The position numbers were made by a program, and so were the translations under genes. A stretch of 14,919 bases of DNA from positions 1 to 14,919 of the forward strand of contig DHPY01000078.1 in the NCBI GenBank assembly GCA_002411015.1, read 5' to 3'. This stretch comes from Armatimonadetes bacterium UBA5352 (GTDB lineage: Bacteria > Armatimonadota > Zipacnadia > Zipacnadales > UBA5352). Positions 1-6,519 of this stretch are shown here, in pieces. Position 1 is the first letter of the stretch; each line of letters starts with the position of its first letter. Below the pieces are notes generated by a model, which was not told where the DNA came from, did not search any database, and saw only the letters and a program-made list of their open reading frames with translations.

Positions 1-419
1 CTAGCGATGATGGCATGCGCCTGAAACCGCCGCGACGCAGGAACGCCATCCCGAGATGAAGCAACAGGATTCCCGTGGTGCGCTTAGACCCGATCCCGCA
101 CTCTGATGGTGAATGTGCCTGAACTCCTCATATGGCGATCGGGCCGCTGGAAAGACACGCCAGGTGCCGCGCCCTACTCCGCACACCGACTGTGGCCTGA
201 AATCACCTATGCGCGCCCCCGGCTGCTACCGCGACCAGTGGCGTGAGATAGCCCCTCCATTTCAATGGCTAGGGCCGAGGGTGAGGCTACGCCGCAACTG
301 CCGTTGATCAGCCGGAAGAACGCCCATTCCGCTCAATCCGCAGCCCGGATATGCGTGCTTCGCCGTGTCCATGCCTTGCTACGGACCGTGAGGTCAGTAC
401 CAGCCTGTAAGCCGACCAA
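1..419. other. Left-edge region without a recognisable gene
   Basis: I see no convincing gene here. Open frames on both strands are short, lack good Shine-Dalgarno sequences and encode Arg/Ser/Cys-rich low-quality peptides. A plus-strand frame open from the edge to a TGA at 57-59 could be the tail of an upstream gene, but its residues match nothing I know. No tRNA-like or CRISPR-like structure is visible. mnmG and mnmE, frequent upstream neighbours of rsmG, are not seen. Confidence 0.5.
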
Positions 420-435
420 TGTTTCACGTGAAACA
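420..435. promoter_or_regulatory. parS: parS site 1 (ParB-binding centromere)
   Basis: A perfect copy of the 16-bp palindrome TGTTTCACGTGAAACA, the bacterial chromosomal parS consensus. ParB is expected to load here, bind CTP and slide or spread onto flanking DNA. The site lies 238 bp upstream of the rsmG-parA-parB operon that encodes its binding protein. Confidence 0.97.
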
Positions 436-501
436 CTCGGCCCCAAGCGCTCAACCCCGCTCATAGGGATGTCCAGCGATTCCTCCCCAACCTCCACATA
501 C

Positions 502-510
502 TTTTCCACA
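502..510 (+). promoter_or_regulatory. DnaA-box-like 9-mer between parS sites
   Basis: TTTTCCACA differs from the DnaA-box consensus TTATCCACA at one position and is a form used in some origins. It lies between parS sites 1 and 2. One 9-mer can occur by chance, so this is only suggestive. Confidence 0.35.
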
Positions 511-582
511 CCACACTGCACTCCACTCCGCACGACGCAGCGGCACATCCGCGCGATTTCACCCCTCCCACGCATGTAGAAG

Positions 583-598
583 TGTTTCACGTGAAACA
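583..598. promoter_or_regulatory. parS: parS site 2
   Basis: A second perfect TGTTTCACGTGAAACA palindrome, 147 bp after the end of site 1 and 28 bp before site 3. Closely spaced perfect sites make a strong ParB loading zone. Confidence 0.97.
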
Positions 599-626
599 TT
601 ACCGGGCAAGTGGGTGGCTGTTGCGT

Positions 627-642
627 TGTTTCACGTGAAACA
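627..642. promoter_or_regulatory. parS: parS site 3, abutting the rsmG ribosome-binding site
   Basis: A third perfect TGTTTCACGTGAAACA; one extra matching base pair on each side makes an 18-bp palindrome (626-643). It ends 2 bp before the GGGAGG Shine-Dalgarno of rsmG. ParB bound here would sit on or next to the operon's promoter or leader. If it is transcribed, the palindrome could also fold as a hairpin just before the ribosome-binding site. Confidence 0.97.
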
Positions 643-644
643 AC

Positions 645-650
645 GGGAGG
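645..650 (+). promoter_or_regulatory. Ribosome-binding site that sets the rsmG start
   Basis: GGGAGG stands 7 nt before the GTG at 658. This favours 658 over the in-frame GTG at 610, which would place parS site 3 inside the coding region, and over the ATG at 682, which has no clear Shine-Dalgarno. Confidence 0.75.
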
Positions 651-657
651 TGCCCGC

Positions 658-1293
658 GTGCGAGTGGCGAATTGCGGTACCATGCACGAAGCTTTGGAGG
701 TATTCAGCAGCTTTGCATCATCGGTTGGCCTGAGACTATCCGATTCGCAGCGTGAAAGTCTGAAGGTTGGCGCGGCATGGCTGGCGACCGCGGCCCGCGC
801 TTCCGGGCTTTCGCAATACCGCGATCCGGGCTCTGCGCTTCTGCGCGCCATGGGTCCCGCACTGAGTTACTTCGCGTTTGACACGATGCCTCGCACTGGC
901 ATCGTGGCCGATCTTGGCTCAGGCAGTGGTGCGGTGGGAGCCACCATCGCCCTGCTGGCTCCCGAACTGCAGATTCACCTTGTGGATCGTGCGAAGAGAG
1001 CGTATACTGCTGCGGAGTTGCTGGTCTCGCGCATGCGGTTAGTCAATGCGACCCCGGTCAATGCCGATATCGGGCAACTCCAGCAGCTGTACGACGGAGT
1101 AGTGTTCCGTGCTCTGGCACCGGGGCCAGAGGCACTCGCGGCGGCCGCACGCATTCTTCGGCCGCACGGCTATCTCGGGGCTTTCCATCGCGTGGGCGAC
1201 AGCAGCTTTCAGAGCCCTGTCGAGCCGCTGAGGGTTGTTGGGACATCGGCGACGACGTTGCCTGAGCTGTCCATCACCTGCTATCGAAGATGA
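658..1293 (+). CDS. rsmG: RsmG-like 16S rRNA (guanine-N7) methyltransferase
   Basis: RsmG proteins are cytoplasmic SAM-dependent enzymes that methylate N7 of a guanine in the 530 loop of 16S rRNA. From the GTG at 658 the product is 211 aa, close to the usual 205-240. A class I Rossmann core is visible: the SAM loop DLGSGSG at residues 85-91, an acidic residue ending strand 2 (LVD, D110), and FRALAPGPEAL near 150-160, matching the family's xxRAxAPL-type motif. The N-terminal helical part is divergent, so assignment rests on the Rossmann motifs, the length and the position. rsmG next to parA-parB is a classic origin-proximal arrangement. It is the first gene of the operon; parA follows after 81 bp. 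An alternative is a related SAM methyltransferase of uncertain substrate. Confidence 0.78.
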   Translation: MRVANCGTMHEALEVFSSFASSVGLRLSDSQRESLKVGAAWLATAARASGLSQYRDPGSALLRAMGPALSYFAFDTMPRTGIVADLGSGSGAVGATIALLAPELQIHLVDRAKRAYTAAELLVSRMRLVNATPVNADIGQLQQLYDGVVFRALAPGPEALAAAARILRPHGYLGAFHRVGDSSFQSPVEPLRVVGTSATTLPELSITCYRR

Positions 1294-1374
1294 CTCTCGG
1301 TTTTCTGTGGAAAACCTTGTGGAATATGTGGGCGCAGGAGTAGCGCCTCAGACAATTCGCGGAGGGATTCCTCG
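1294..1374 (+). promoter_or_regulatory. rsmG-parA gap with TGTGG repeats and a small hairpin
   Basis: The 81-bp gap holds three same-direction TGTGG-headed 9-mers starting at 1306 (TGTGGAAAA), 1318 (TGTGGAATA) and 1327 (TGTGGGCGC). The first is the complement of TTTTCCACA, a good DnaA-box variant. GTTTTC-TGTG-GAAAAC (1300-1315) is a perfect 6-bp stem with a 4-nt loop. The gap could be a DnaA-binding cluster or a weak attenuator. No T-run follows the hairpin. The parA Shine-Dalgarno GGAGGG is at 1361-1366. Confidence 0.35.
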
Positions 1375-2142
1375 GTGGCTCGATGCTATGCAGTCGTGAA
1401 TCAGAAGGGCGGCGTCGCGAAGACGACTACGGTCATCAACCTTGGCGCAGTCGCTGCTCTTGAGGGGAAATCTGTCCTTGTAGTGGACGCCGATGCGCAG
1501 GGAAACGCCACCAGTGGCCTGGGTGTTCACCGTGAGCAGATTCAGGGCTGCCTGTACGACCTGATCTGCGGCGACGGTGAGGTTGCTGCTGATGAGGTCA
1601 TCCTGCCGACTGCGACGCCGAATCTGGATGTGCTGCCGGCAACAATCAACCTGGCCGGCGCACAGATGGTCCTTGCGAACATGATAGCACGCGAGTTCCG
1701 ACTTCGCAAGGCGCTCGAGCCCGTGCGAGGCGCCTATGACATCATACTGATAGACACCGGTCCGTCGCTTGGGCTCATGACCATCAATGCGCTTGCGGCA
1801 GCTGACCAGGCGCTGATACCGATGCAATGTGAGTACTATGCGATGGAGGGGCTGAGCCAGCTTCTGCGTGTGATCGCGATGGTGCAGGCTGAGATCAACC
1901 CTCCACTCACTATAGCCGGCGCAATTCTGACGATGTACGACGCCAGAACCAATCTCGCTGAGGATGTTGCGCAGGAGATTCGGCAGAATTTTCCGCATCG
2001 GACGTATCAGTCTAAGGTCCCGCGGAACGTACGTCTCGCCGAAGCCCCCAGCCACGGGCTTCCCGCGGTTGTATATGACAAGCATTGCCCCGGCTCTGCC
2101 GCATATCGCAGGCTGTACTGGGAGGTATTTGCAGATGCGTAG
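1375..2142 (+). CDS. parA: ParA/Soj chromosome-partitioning ATPase
   Basis: ParA is a dimeric ATPase that binds the nucleoid nonspecifically when ATP-bound; ParB stimulates its hydrolysis, which moves parS regions apart. The 255-aa product is typical of chromosomal ParA. Visible motifs are the deviant Walker A KGGVAKTTT (residues 11-19, signature Lys11 and catalytic Lys16), switch I DADAQGN (38-44), Walker B IILIDTGPSLG (123-133), and the family block KVPRNVRLAEAPSHGLP (214-230). It has no N-terminal extension, unlike plasmid type Ia ParA. The GTG start has GGAGGG 8 nt upstream. The usual Gly of Walker A is Ala (KGGVAK), a variant I recall from other ParA proteins. The gene overlaps parB by 8 nt, suggesting translational coupling. 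Confidence 0.96.
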   Translation: MARCYAVVNQKGGVAKTTTVINLGAVAALEGKSVLVVDADAQGNATSGLGVHREQIQGCLYDLICGDGEVAADEVILPTATPNLDVLPATINLAGAQMVLANMIAREFRLRKALEPVRGAYDIILIDTGPSLGLMTINALAAADQALIPMQCEYYAMEGLSQLLRVIAMVQAEINPPLTIAGAILTMYDARTNLAEDVAQEIRQNFPHRTYQSKVPRNVRLAEAPSHGLPAVVYDKHCPGSAAYRRLYWEVFADA

Positions 2143-3061
2143 ATCAGGTCTTGGGCGGGGATTGAGTGAGTTGATCTCCGGAGAGGCGCTCGCTCGTACA
2201 AGAGCAGTTCTGGAGGTCCATATAGACAAGCTGGAGCCAAATCCCTATCAGCCCCGGCAAGCGATGAATGAGGAGGCGCTCGAGGAGCTGACGCTTTCGA
2301 TCGAGACCCATGGCGTGGTCCAACCGGTTGTCGTGCGCCGCACGCCGGAGGAGGACGTCTTCCAGATAATCGCAGGGGAGCGGCGGTGGCGCGCGGCGCG
2401 TCGAGCGGGGCTGCAGACGGTCCCGTGCATCATCCATGAGGCTGACGATGAGAAGATGCTGGAGATCGCGCTGGTGGAGAACCTTCAGCGGAACGACCTT
2501 GGTCCAATTGAGACCGCGATGGCGCTGCGGCATCTGGTTCAGGAGTTCGGGCTCACGCAGGACCAGGTGGCCGAGCAGATCGGCTGCAGCCGCTCGAGCG
2601 TGGCGAACTCACTACGACTGCTTGAGCTCCCAATGGAGATCAAGGAGGCACTGGCCGGGGGCCTGATCAGCACAGGGCATGCGCGCGCGCTGCTTTCTCT
2701 CTCTGACGAGCCCGAGCGAATGCATGCGATCTTCCAGCGAATTGTTGACGAGGGACTGTCAGTGCGTGAGACAGAGGCCCTCGTGCGCGAAACGCCGCCG
2801 ATCGAGGAGAGCGAGCATCAGGAGCAACCGGGGGGGGAGCCGCTACCAGGGGCTCAGCCCACTGATCCACACATACAAGAGGTGACCCGGCGTCTACGGG
2901 ACAACCTGGGCACGAAGGTGGCGGTCCTGCCAAAGTCTAAAGGCGGCGGCACAATCCACATCGTGTATCATGATGCGGAGGATCTTGACCGTCTGCTGGC
3001 GATGATAGCTCCGCGGCAGCCGAGGAGCTACATTCGATTGGGTGACGTCCGACCGCAGTAG
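2135..3061 (+). CDS. parB: ParB/Spo0J CTP-dependent parS-binding protein
   Basis: ParB binds parS, uses CTP to close as a clamp that slides along DNA, and activates ParA. The 308-aa product has all expected parts: an N-terminal ParA-activating peptide containing LGRGL (residues 6-10), the ParB/Srx CTPase domain with NPYQPR (36-41), GERRWRA (81-87) and ENLQRNDL (115-122), a helix-turn-helix around 140-162 (LTQDQVAEQIGCSRSSV), an acidic/proline-rich linker (about 221-245) and a C-terminal dimerisation domain ending near 294. The ATG at 2135 is chosen because GGAGG lies 9 nt upstream and LGRGL follows it; the longer open frame upstream is parA read out of frame. Three perfect parS sites upstream of the operon fit this protein as their ligand, and autoregulation by ParB is plausible. 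Confidence 0.97.
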   Translation: MRRSGLGRGLSELISGEALARTRAVLEVHIDKLEPNPYQPRQAMNEEALEELTLSIETHGVVQPVVVRRTPEEDVFQIIAGERRWRAARRAGLQTVPCIIHEADDEKMLEIALVENLQRNDLGPIETAMALRHLVQEFGLTQDQVAEQIGCSRSSVANSLRLLELPMEIKEALAGGLISTGHARALLSLSDEPERMHAIFQRIVDEGLSVRETEALVRETPPIEESEHQEQPGGEPLPGAQPTDPHIQEVTRRLRDNLGTKVAVLPKSKGGGTIHIVYHDAEDLDRLLAMIAPRQPRSYIRLGDVRPQ

Positions 3062-3078
3062 TCGAGCAGGTAACCTGT

Positions 3079-3110
3079 GAGACCAGCGTAGCCCGATGAA
3101 CGCTGGTCTC
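3079..3110. terminator. Shared hairpin between convergent parB and the 3136-4191 gene
   Basis: GAGACCAGCGT (3079-3089) and ACGCTGGTCTC (3100-3110) form a perfect 11-bp stem with a 10-nt loop, 17 nt after the parB stop and 25 nt beyond the stop of the facing gene. Its location between two 3' ends suggests a bidirectional terminator. There is no strong T-tract on either side, so termination efficiency is uncertain. Confidence 0.7.
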
Positions 3111-3135
3111 TGTGTGTACGCATGACTGTCATTGG

Positions 3136-4191
3136 CTACTGCCTGGCGGCTGTGGATCCTGCAGGAGAGGCGACCTCAAAGCCAGTCGTCGCCAGCGGCT
3201 CGACCTCGTCTCCCAGGAACACGACGACGCGGTAGCTTCCGTCGGGGAGCAGATCGCCCTCACCGGTCTCCAGCCAGGCCTCACCGCGTCCTCGGGCAGC
3301 TGTGACGGGAATTTCGGTGCGCGCCGCTGTCAGTTCGGTCTCTTCGAGGTACCATCTCACGGTGAGAGCGGATCCGGGAATGATCCCTTCGTAATGAAAC
3401 ACAGCCACGACCCGCCCAGCGTTCGGCTGGAACGAGGTAGAAGTGCCGATCAACTCTCCGGTGTCGGTCACTCCACTCGCGGTCTGCATTGAGCGAACAG
3501 CGGGAGGTCCTTCAGGCTCACCGCCGCCCTGGAGGATCTGAGCCGCGCGAGGGAGAGCGACGAAGCTCGCTTCCGCAGAGATGTCGGGGTAGTCGGGCGA
3601 CGTGATGACCACCCGGTAGATGCCGGAGATGAAGCCGCCTGAAGAGACCCCACCGGTGGCTGGCGCATGGATGGCGAACTGCCCTGCGGCGTGGTCTGCT
3701 CCACTCTGTGGCTGAAGCTGGTCCAGAGGCAGTTCCCCAAGCTGCTCATCCTTCAGGAACCAACTGGCCGACAGGGCGGCACTGGATGGCATGCCGGGGA
3801 GATCGTAGAACGCCCAGATCACGTCGGTCTCGGAACTGATGATCTCAGGGGTCTGATCGGGCCGCTCAGGAGTGGGGGAGAAGAGCAGGGCTGGCGAAGC
3901 AGCGCTTGACGCAGGCAGCGGGGCGTGTAGCCCGCTGTGAGCGGGTGGCACCGCCGCTCTCTCTCGCCCGTACCAGATCGCCAGGCCACCTCCAGCTAGT
4001 GCTCCAAGGAGCGCCAGCAGACACCCAATCATCTTCGATCGGGGCCTCCGCCGGTGTGGCTTTACGAATGAGGGCCTCGGTTCACGTGGTTCCTCGGTCT
4101 GGATCTCACCGATGATGCCATCCTCGCGGCTATCAGGCGTCTCCTCGCCGGTCGGCGCAGGACCTGGTGGTTGGTTGGTCGGCGTCTTCAT
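3136..4191 (-). CDS. Membrane-anchored protein with two related beta-type domains, unknown function
   Basis: I do not recognise this 351-aa protein. It starts with a hydrophilic, Pro/Glu-rich cytoplasmic part (1-45) and a basic stretch (KPHRRRPRSK, 44-53), then one hydrophobic segment (about 55-75). Positive-inside bias places the rest outside the membrane. A Pro/Ala/Ser linker (about 78-115) leads to two similar domains, about 122-213 and 258-342. Each has an opening strand (VIWAFYDLPG or VVAVFHYEGI), then a short-spaced ALxxxW[FY]L motif with Glu and Leu after it, and a closing SGIYRVVI or DGSYRVVV strand before a final F-V-A strand, as in a duplicated beta-sandwich. GGAGA lies just before the ATG. 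It begins 15 nt after the TIM-barrel gene, so the two are probably cotranscribed and this is the last gene of the series. No catalytic motif is seen; a ligand-sensing or envelope role is a guess. Confidence 0.8.
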   Translation of the reverse strand: MKTPTNQPPGPAPTGEETPDSREDGIIGEIQTEEPREPRPSFVKPHRRRPRSKMIGCLLALLGALAGGGLAIWYGRERAAVPPAHSGLHAPLPASSAASPALLFSPTPERPDQTPEIISSETDVIWAFYDLPGMPSSAALSASWFLKDEQLGELPLDQLQPQSGADHAAGQFAIHAPATGGVSSGGFISGIYRVVITSPDYPDISAEASFVALPRAAQILQGGGEPEGPPAVRSMQTASGVTDTGELIGTSTSFQPNAGRVVAVFHYEGIIPGSALTVRWYLEETELTAARTEIPVTAARGRGEAWLETGEGDLLPDGSYRVVVFLGDEVEPLATTGFEVASPAGSTAARQ

Positions 4192-4206
4192 ATGTTCTCC
4201 ATACTT

Positions 4207-5016
4207 TCAGTGAGCTGCCGTTTGGATGCCGCGGAAGAGCGATACCCACCTACGCAGGCCTGCCTCCACTGGCTCGATGTCTGGTATCTCGTACTCCAGC
4301 GCGTAGTCCCCTGCGTAGCCGATCGCCTCAAGTGCCTCCACGACCCACTGCGCATCTATGTCACCTTCGCCGAGGTGGACGCGCTCGAAGCCGTCGGGCG
4401 TACGGCGTCCATCTTTGATATGCACGTGGATGATCCAATCAGAGAGGAGGGCGAAGGCTTCACGGTAGTCTACGCCCGCGTGCCACAGGTTGCAGGGCTC
4501 ATATAAGACTCCAAAGTGACTGGAGCCAACGGTTTCGCAGAGGCGGAGGATGGTGGCCGGGTCTCCTGCGATCGATCCCCGATGGTTCTCCATGCCCAGG
4601 TAGACGCCTCTCTCCTCGGCGTAGGCCGCGCTTTCGGCCATGAGTGGGGCTATGCGGTCCACGATTGCGGGATCATCGCCCTGGCCGGGCATGACGCGGA
4701 TCGAGCGGGCACCGAGGCGGCGCGCCGCGTCGATCGTGACGCGCATTCTCTGCATCTCGGCATCTCTGGCGGCCTCATCGTCAGAGATGAAGTCTCGGCC
4801 GGGATAGCTGCCGATATTCGCGATGGCGACGCCCGTGGCGGTGGAGGCCGCCTCGATTGCTGTGAGTTGGTCATCGGTCGGCAACTCAGGGAAGTGCGGT
4901 TCGCGCCCCCACAGATCGGCTCGATATACGCCGGAATCAGCCAGAACGCGCAGCGCGTAGTCGTACGGCTTCTCGCGCATGGGGTAGGTGCAGGCCGAGA
5001 TCCGCTCGATGTTCAT
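4207..5016 (-). CDS. Sugar phosphate isomerase/epimerase-like TIM-barrel protein
   Basis: This 269-aa protein belongs to the xylose isomerase-like/AP endonuclease 2 TIM-barrel superfamily, cytoplasmic metal enzymes that isomerise or epimerise sugars and related polyols. Visible features are a barrel start (ISACTYP), the strand-4 motif LGMENHRG with probable metal ligand Glu143, YEPCN (Glu173), the VHIKDG motif with His197 and His199, LGEGDID (216-221) typical of the family, and an acidic strand-8 end ALEYE (Glu241/Glu243). Length is normal. GGGAGG lies 6 nt before the ATG. The substrate cannot be told: members include hydroxypyruvate isomerase, tagatose epimerase, inosose dehydratase and many uncharacterised proteins. 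It lies 166 bp after serS, with a hairpin between, and 15 bp before the membrane protein gene. Confidence 0.88.
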   Translation of the reverse strand: MNIERISACTYPMREKPYDYALRVLADSGVYRADLWGREPHFPELPTDDQLTAIEAASTATGVAIANIGSYPGRDFISDDEAARDAEMQRMRVTIDAARRLGARSIRVMPGQGDDPAIVDRIAPLMAESAAYAEERGVYLGMENHRGSIAGDPATILRLCETVGSSHFGVLYEPCNLWHAGVDYREAFALLSDWIIHVHIKDGRRTPDGFERVHLGEGDIDAQWVVEALEAIGYAGDYALEYEIPDIEPVEAGLRRWVSLFRGIQTAAH

Positions 5017-5122
5017 GGCAGGCCTCCCGTGCGAATCTGTCAGGACACCTGCGGGTTCGCCGGCTCAGGCACGTCCACCTGCGCCTGACGAAAGTCGGGG
5101 GGAGGCCGGCCCGCAATGCAGC

Positions 5123-5148
5123 GGGCACCGCCCGTTCGGACGGTGCCC
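5123..5148 (-). terminator. Hairpin downstream of serS
   Basis: GGGCACCG (5123-5130) pairs with CGGTGCCC (5141-5148), with further inner pairing in the CCCGTTCGGA loop. It lies 35 nt after the serS stop and about 107 nt before the next gene in that direction. No T-run follows on the minus strand, so it may be an attenuator or mRNA-stabilising structure rather than a full terminator. Confidence 0.45.
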
Positions 5149-5182
5149 TCGAGACGCGGCAGACGGTCACCCTCTCCGTCGA

Positions 5183-6466
5183 TCAGGCGCCGGGCGCCGA
5201 TATCTCCACCAGCCCGCCCATGTAGGGGCGCAGGGCGTCGGGGATGGTGACAGAGCCATCCGCCTGCTGGTAGTTCTCAATGACGGCGGCCATACAGCGG
5301 CCCGCTGCGAGGCCAGATCCGTTCATCGTGTGAACGAACTGTGGTGCAGCCTCCGGCTCCGGTCGGTAGCGGGTGTTCGCGCGGCGCGCCTGGAACTCGC
5401 CATACTGGCTGCAGGAGCTGATCTCGACCCAGCGGTCCATGCCTGGCATCCAGACCTCGAGGTCGTAGGTGCGCCGGGGCTGGAAGCCCATGTCGCCAGT
5501 GCAGAGGATGATGCGGCGGTAACGAAGCTCCAGGCGCTGAAGGATCGTCTCCGCGTTGAGGGTGAGCCTCTCGAGTTCTTCATCAGCCTGCTCAGGTTTG
5601 ACGAACTTCATCAGCTCAACCTTGTTAAACTGGTGCAGGCGTATCAGCCCGCGCGATTCCTGTCCGGCTGAGCCGGCCTCGCGCCGGAAGCAGGCGGTGT
5701 ATGCCACGTAGCATCGCGGGAGTTCCTCGGCACTGAGGATCTCATCCTGATGAATGTTCGTGAGCGGCACCTCCGCGGTCGGGATCAGGTAGAGGCCCTC
5801 GCGCGTCTTGAACTGGTCCTCCTCGAACTTCGGCAGGGTAGCGGTGCCTACAAGCGAACGTTTGTTCGCAAGGAAAGGGGGGAAGATCTCGGTGTAGCCA
5901 TGCTCGCGCGTATGTGTGTTGAGCATCAGTTGGATGAGCGCGCGCTCGAGGGCGGCTCCGAGGCCCACGTTCATGACGAAGCGCGCGGCGGCCATCTTCA
6001 CCGGGCGCTCGAAGTCCAGGATGCCGAGGCGCTCTCCGAGGACCCAGTGGGGGAGAGGCTCGAAGTTGTATGAGCGCTCCGGGCCCTTCTCGTAGAGCAC
6101 CGGGTTCTCGGAGTCGTCCGCACCTTCGGGCACGTCATCGTGCGGGATGTTGGGCAGTTCGAGCATCATCGCGCTGAACTGCTTCTCGACCTCTTTGAGC
6201 TGCTCCTCCTGCGCCTCAATCTCGCGAGAGATCGCGCCGACCTGTGTCTTCAGCTCCTCCGCGTGCTCACGCTCTCCCGAGCGATAGGCGGCGCCGATCT
6301 CGTCGGAGAGGCGGTTCTTCTCAGCGCGGAGGTTCTCGACCTGGAGCAGCTCACGGCGCGCGACCTCAAGCTCAATGAGGCGGTCCAGGTCATAGTCGAA
6401 GTGGCGTTTGCGGAGCGCCTCGCGGACGATCTCCGGGGTCTCGCGGATGATTCTGTGGTCGATCAT
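5183..6466 (-). CDS. serS: Seryl-tRNA synthetase
   Basis: SerRS charges tRNA-Ser (and tRNA-Sec where present) with serine, using ATP. The 427-aa product matches the bacterial length. The N-terminal region (about 25-100) is a charged helical coiled-coil arm that grips the long variable arm of the tRNA. The class II core follows: the IPTAEVPLTN serine-site motif (228-237), motif 2 CFRREAGSAG (259-268), TYDLEVW and EISSCSQYGEFQARR (349-362), and motif 3 GSGLAAGR (383-390). The ATG at 6466 is preferred, with GAGGAG 8 nt upstream; a GTG at 6484 would add six residues and put that Shine-Dalgarno inside the coding region. It starts 53 bp after the ATPase gene. No T-box leader is visible. Confidence 0.98.
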   Translation of the reverse strand: MIDHRIIRETPEIVREALRKRHFDYDLDRLIELEVARRELLQVENLRAEKNRLSDEIGAAYRSGEREHAEELKTQVGAISREIEAQEEQLKEVEKQFSAMMLELPNIPHDDVPEGADDSENPVLYEKGPERSYNFEPLPHWVLGERLGILDFERPVKMAAARFVMNVGLGAALERALIQLMLNTHTREHGYTEIFPPFLANKRSLVGTATLPKFEEDQFKTREGLYLIPTAEVPLTNIHQDEILSAEELPRCYVAYTACFRREAGSAGQESRGLIRLHQFNKVELMKFVKPEQADEELERLTLNAETILQRLELRYRRIILCTGDMGFQPRRTYDLEVWMPGMDRWVEISSCSQYGEFQARRANTRYRPEPEAAPQFVHTMNGSGLAAGRCMAAVIENYQQADGSVTIPDALRPYMGGLVEISAPGA

Positions 6467-6519
6467 CTTGTCTTCTCCTCGCACGTCAGCGACTCTGCGG
6501 ATGCGCGCGGACTGGGCGC

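Noticed and set aside
333..851. 172-codon minus-strand open frame over the parS region
   Set aside because: It runs through all three parS palindromes and into rsmG on the other strand; the VSRET peptide it repeats is just translated parS.
1348..2229. 293-codon minus-strand open frame opposite parA
   Set aside because: It is a shadow of parA with no recognisable motif or plausible ribosome-binding site.
6467..6519. T-box or other leader RNA before serS
   Set aside because: Only 53 nt separate serS from the ATPase gene, too short for a T-box, and no T-box core sequence is present.
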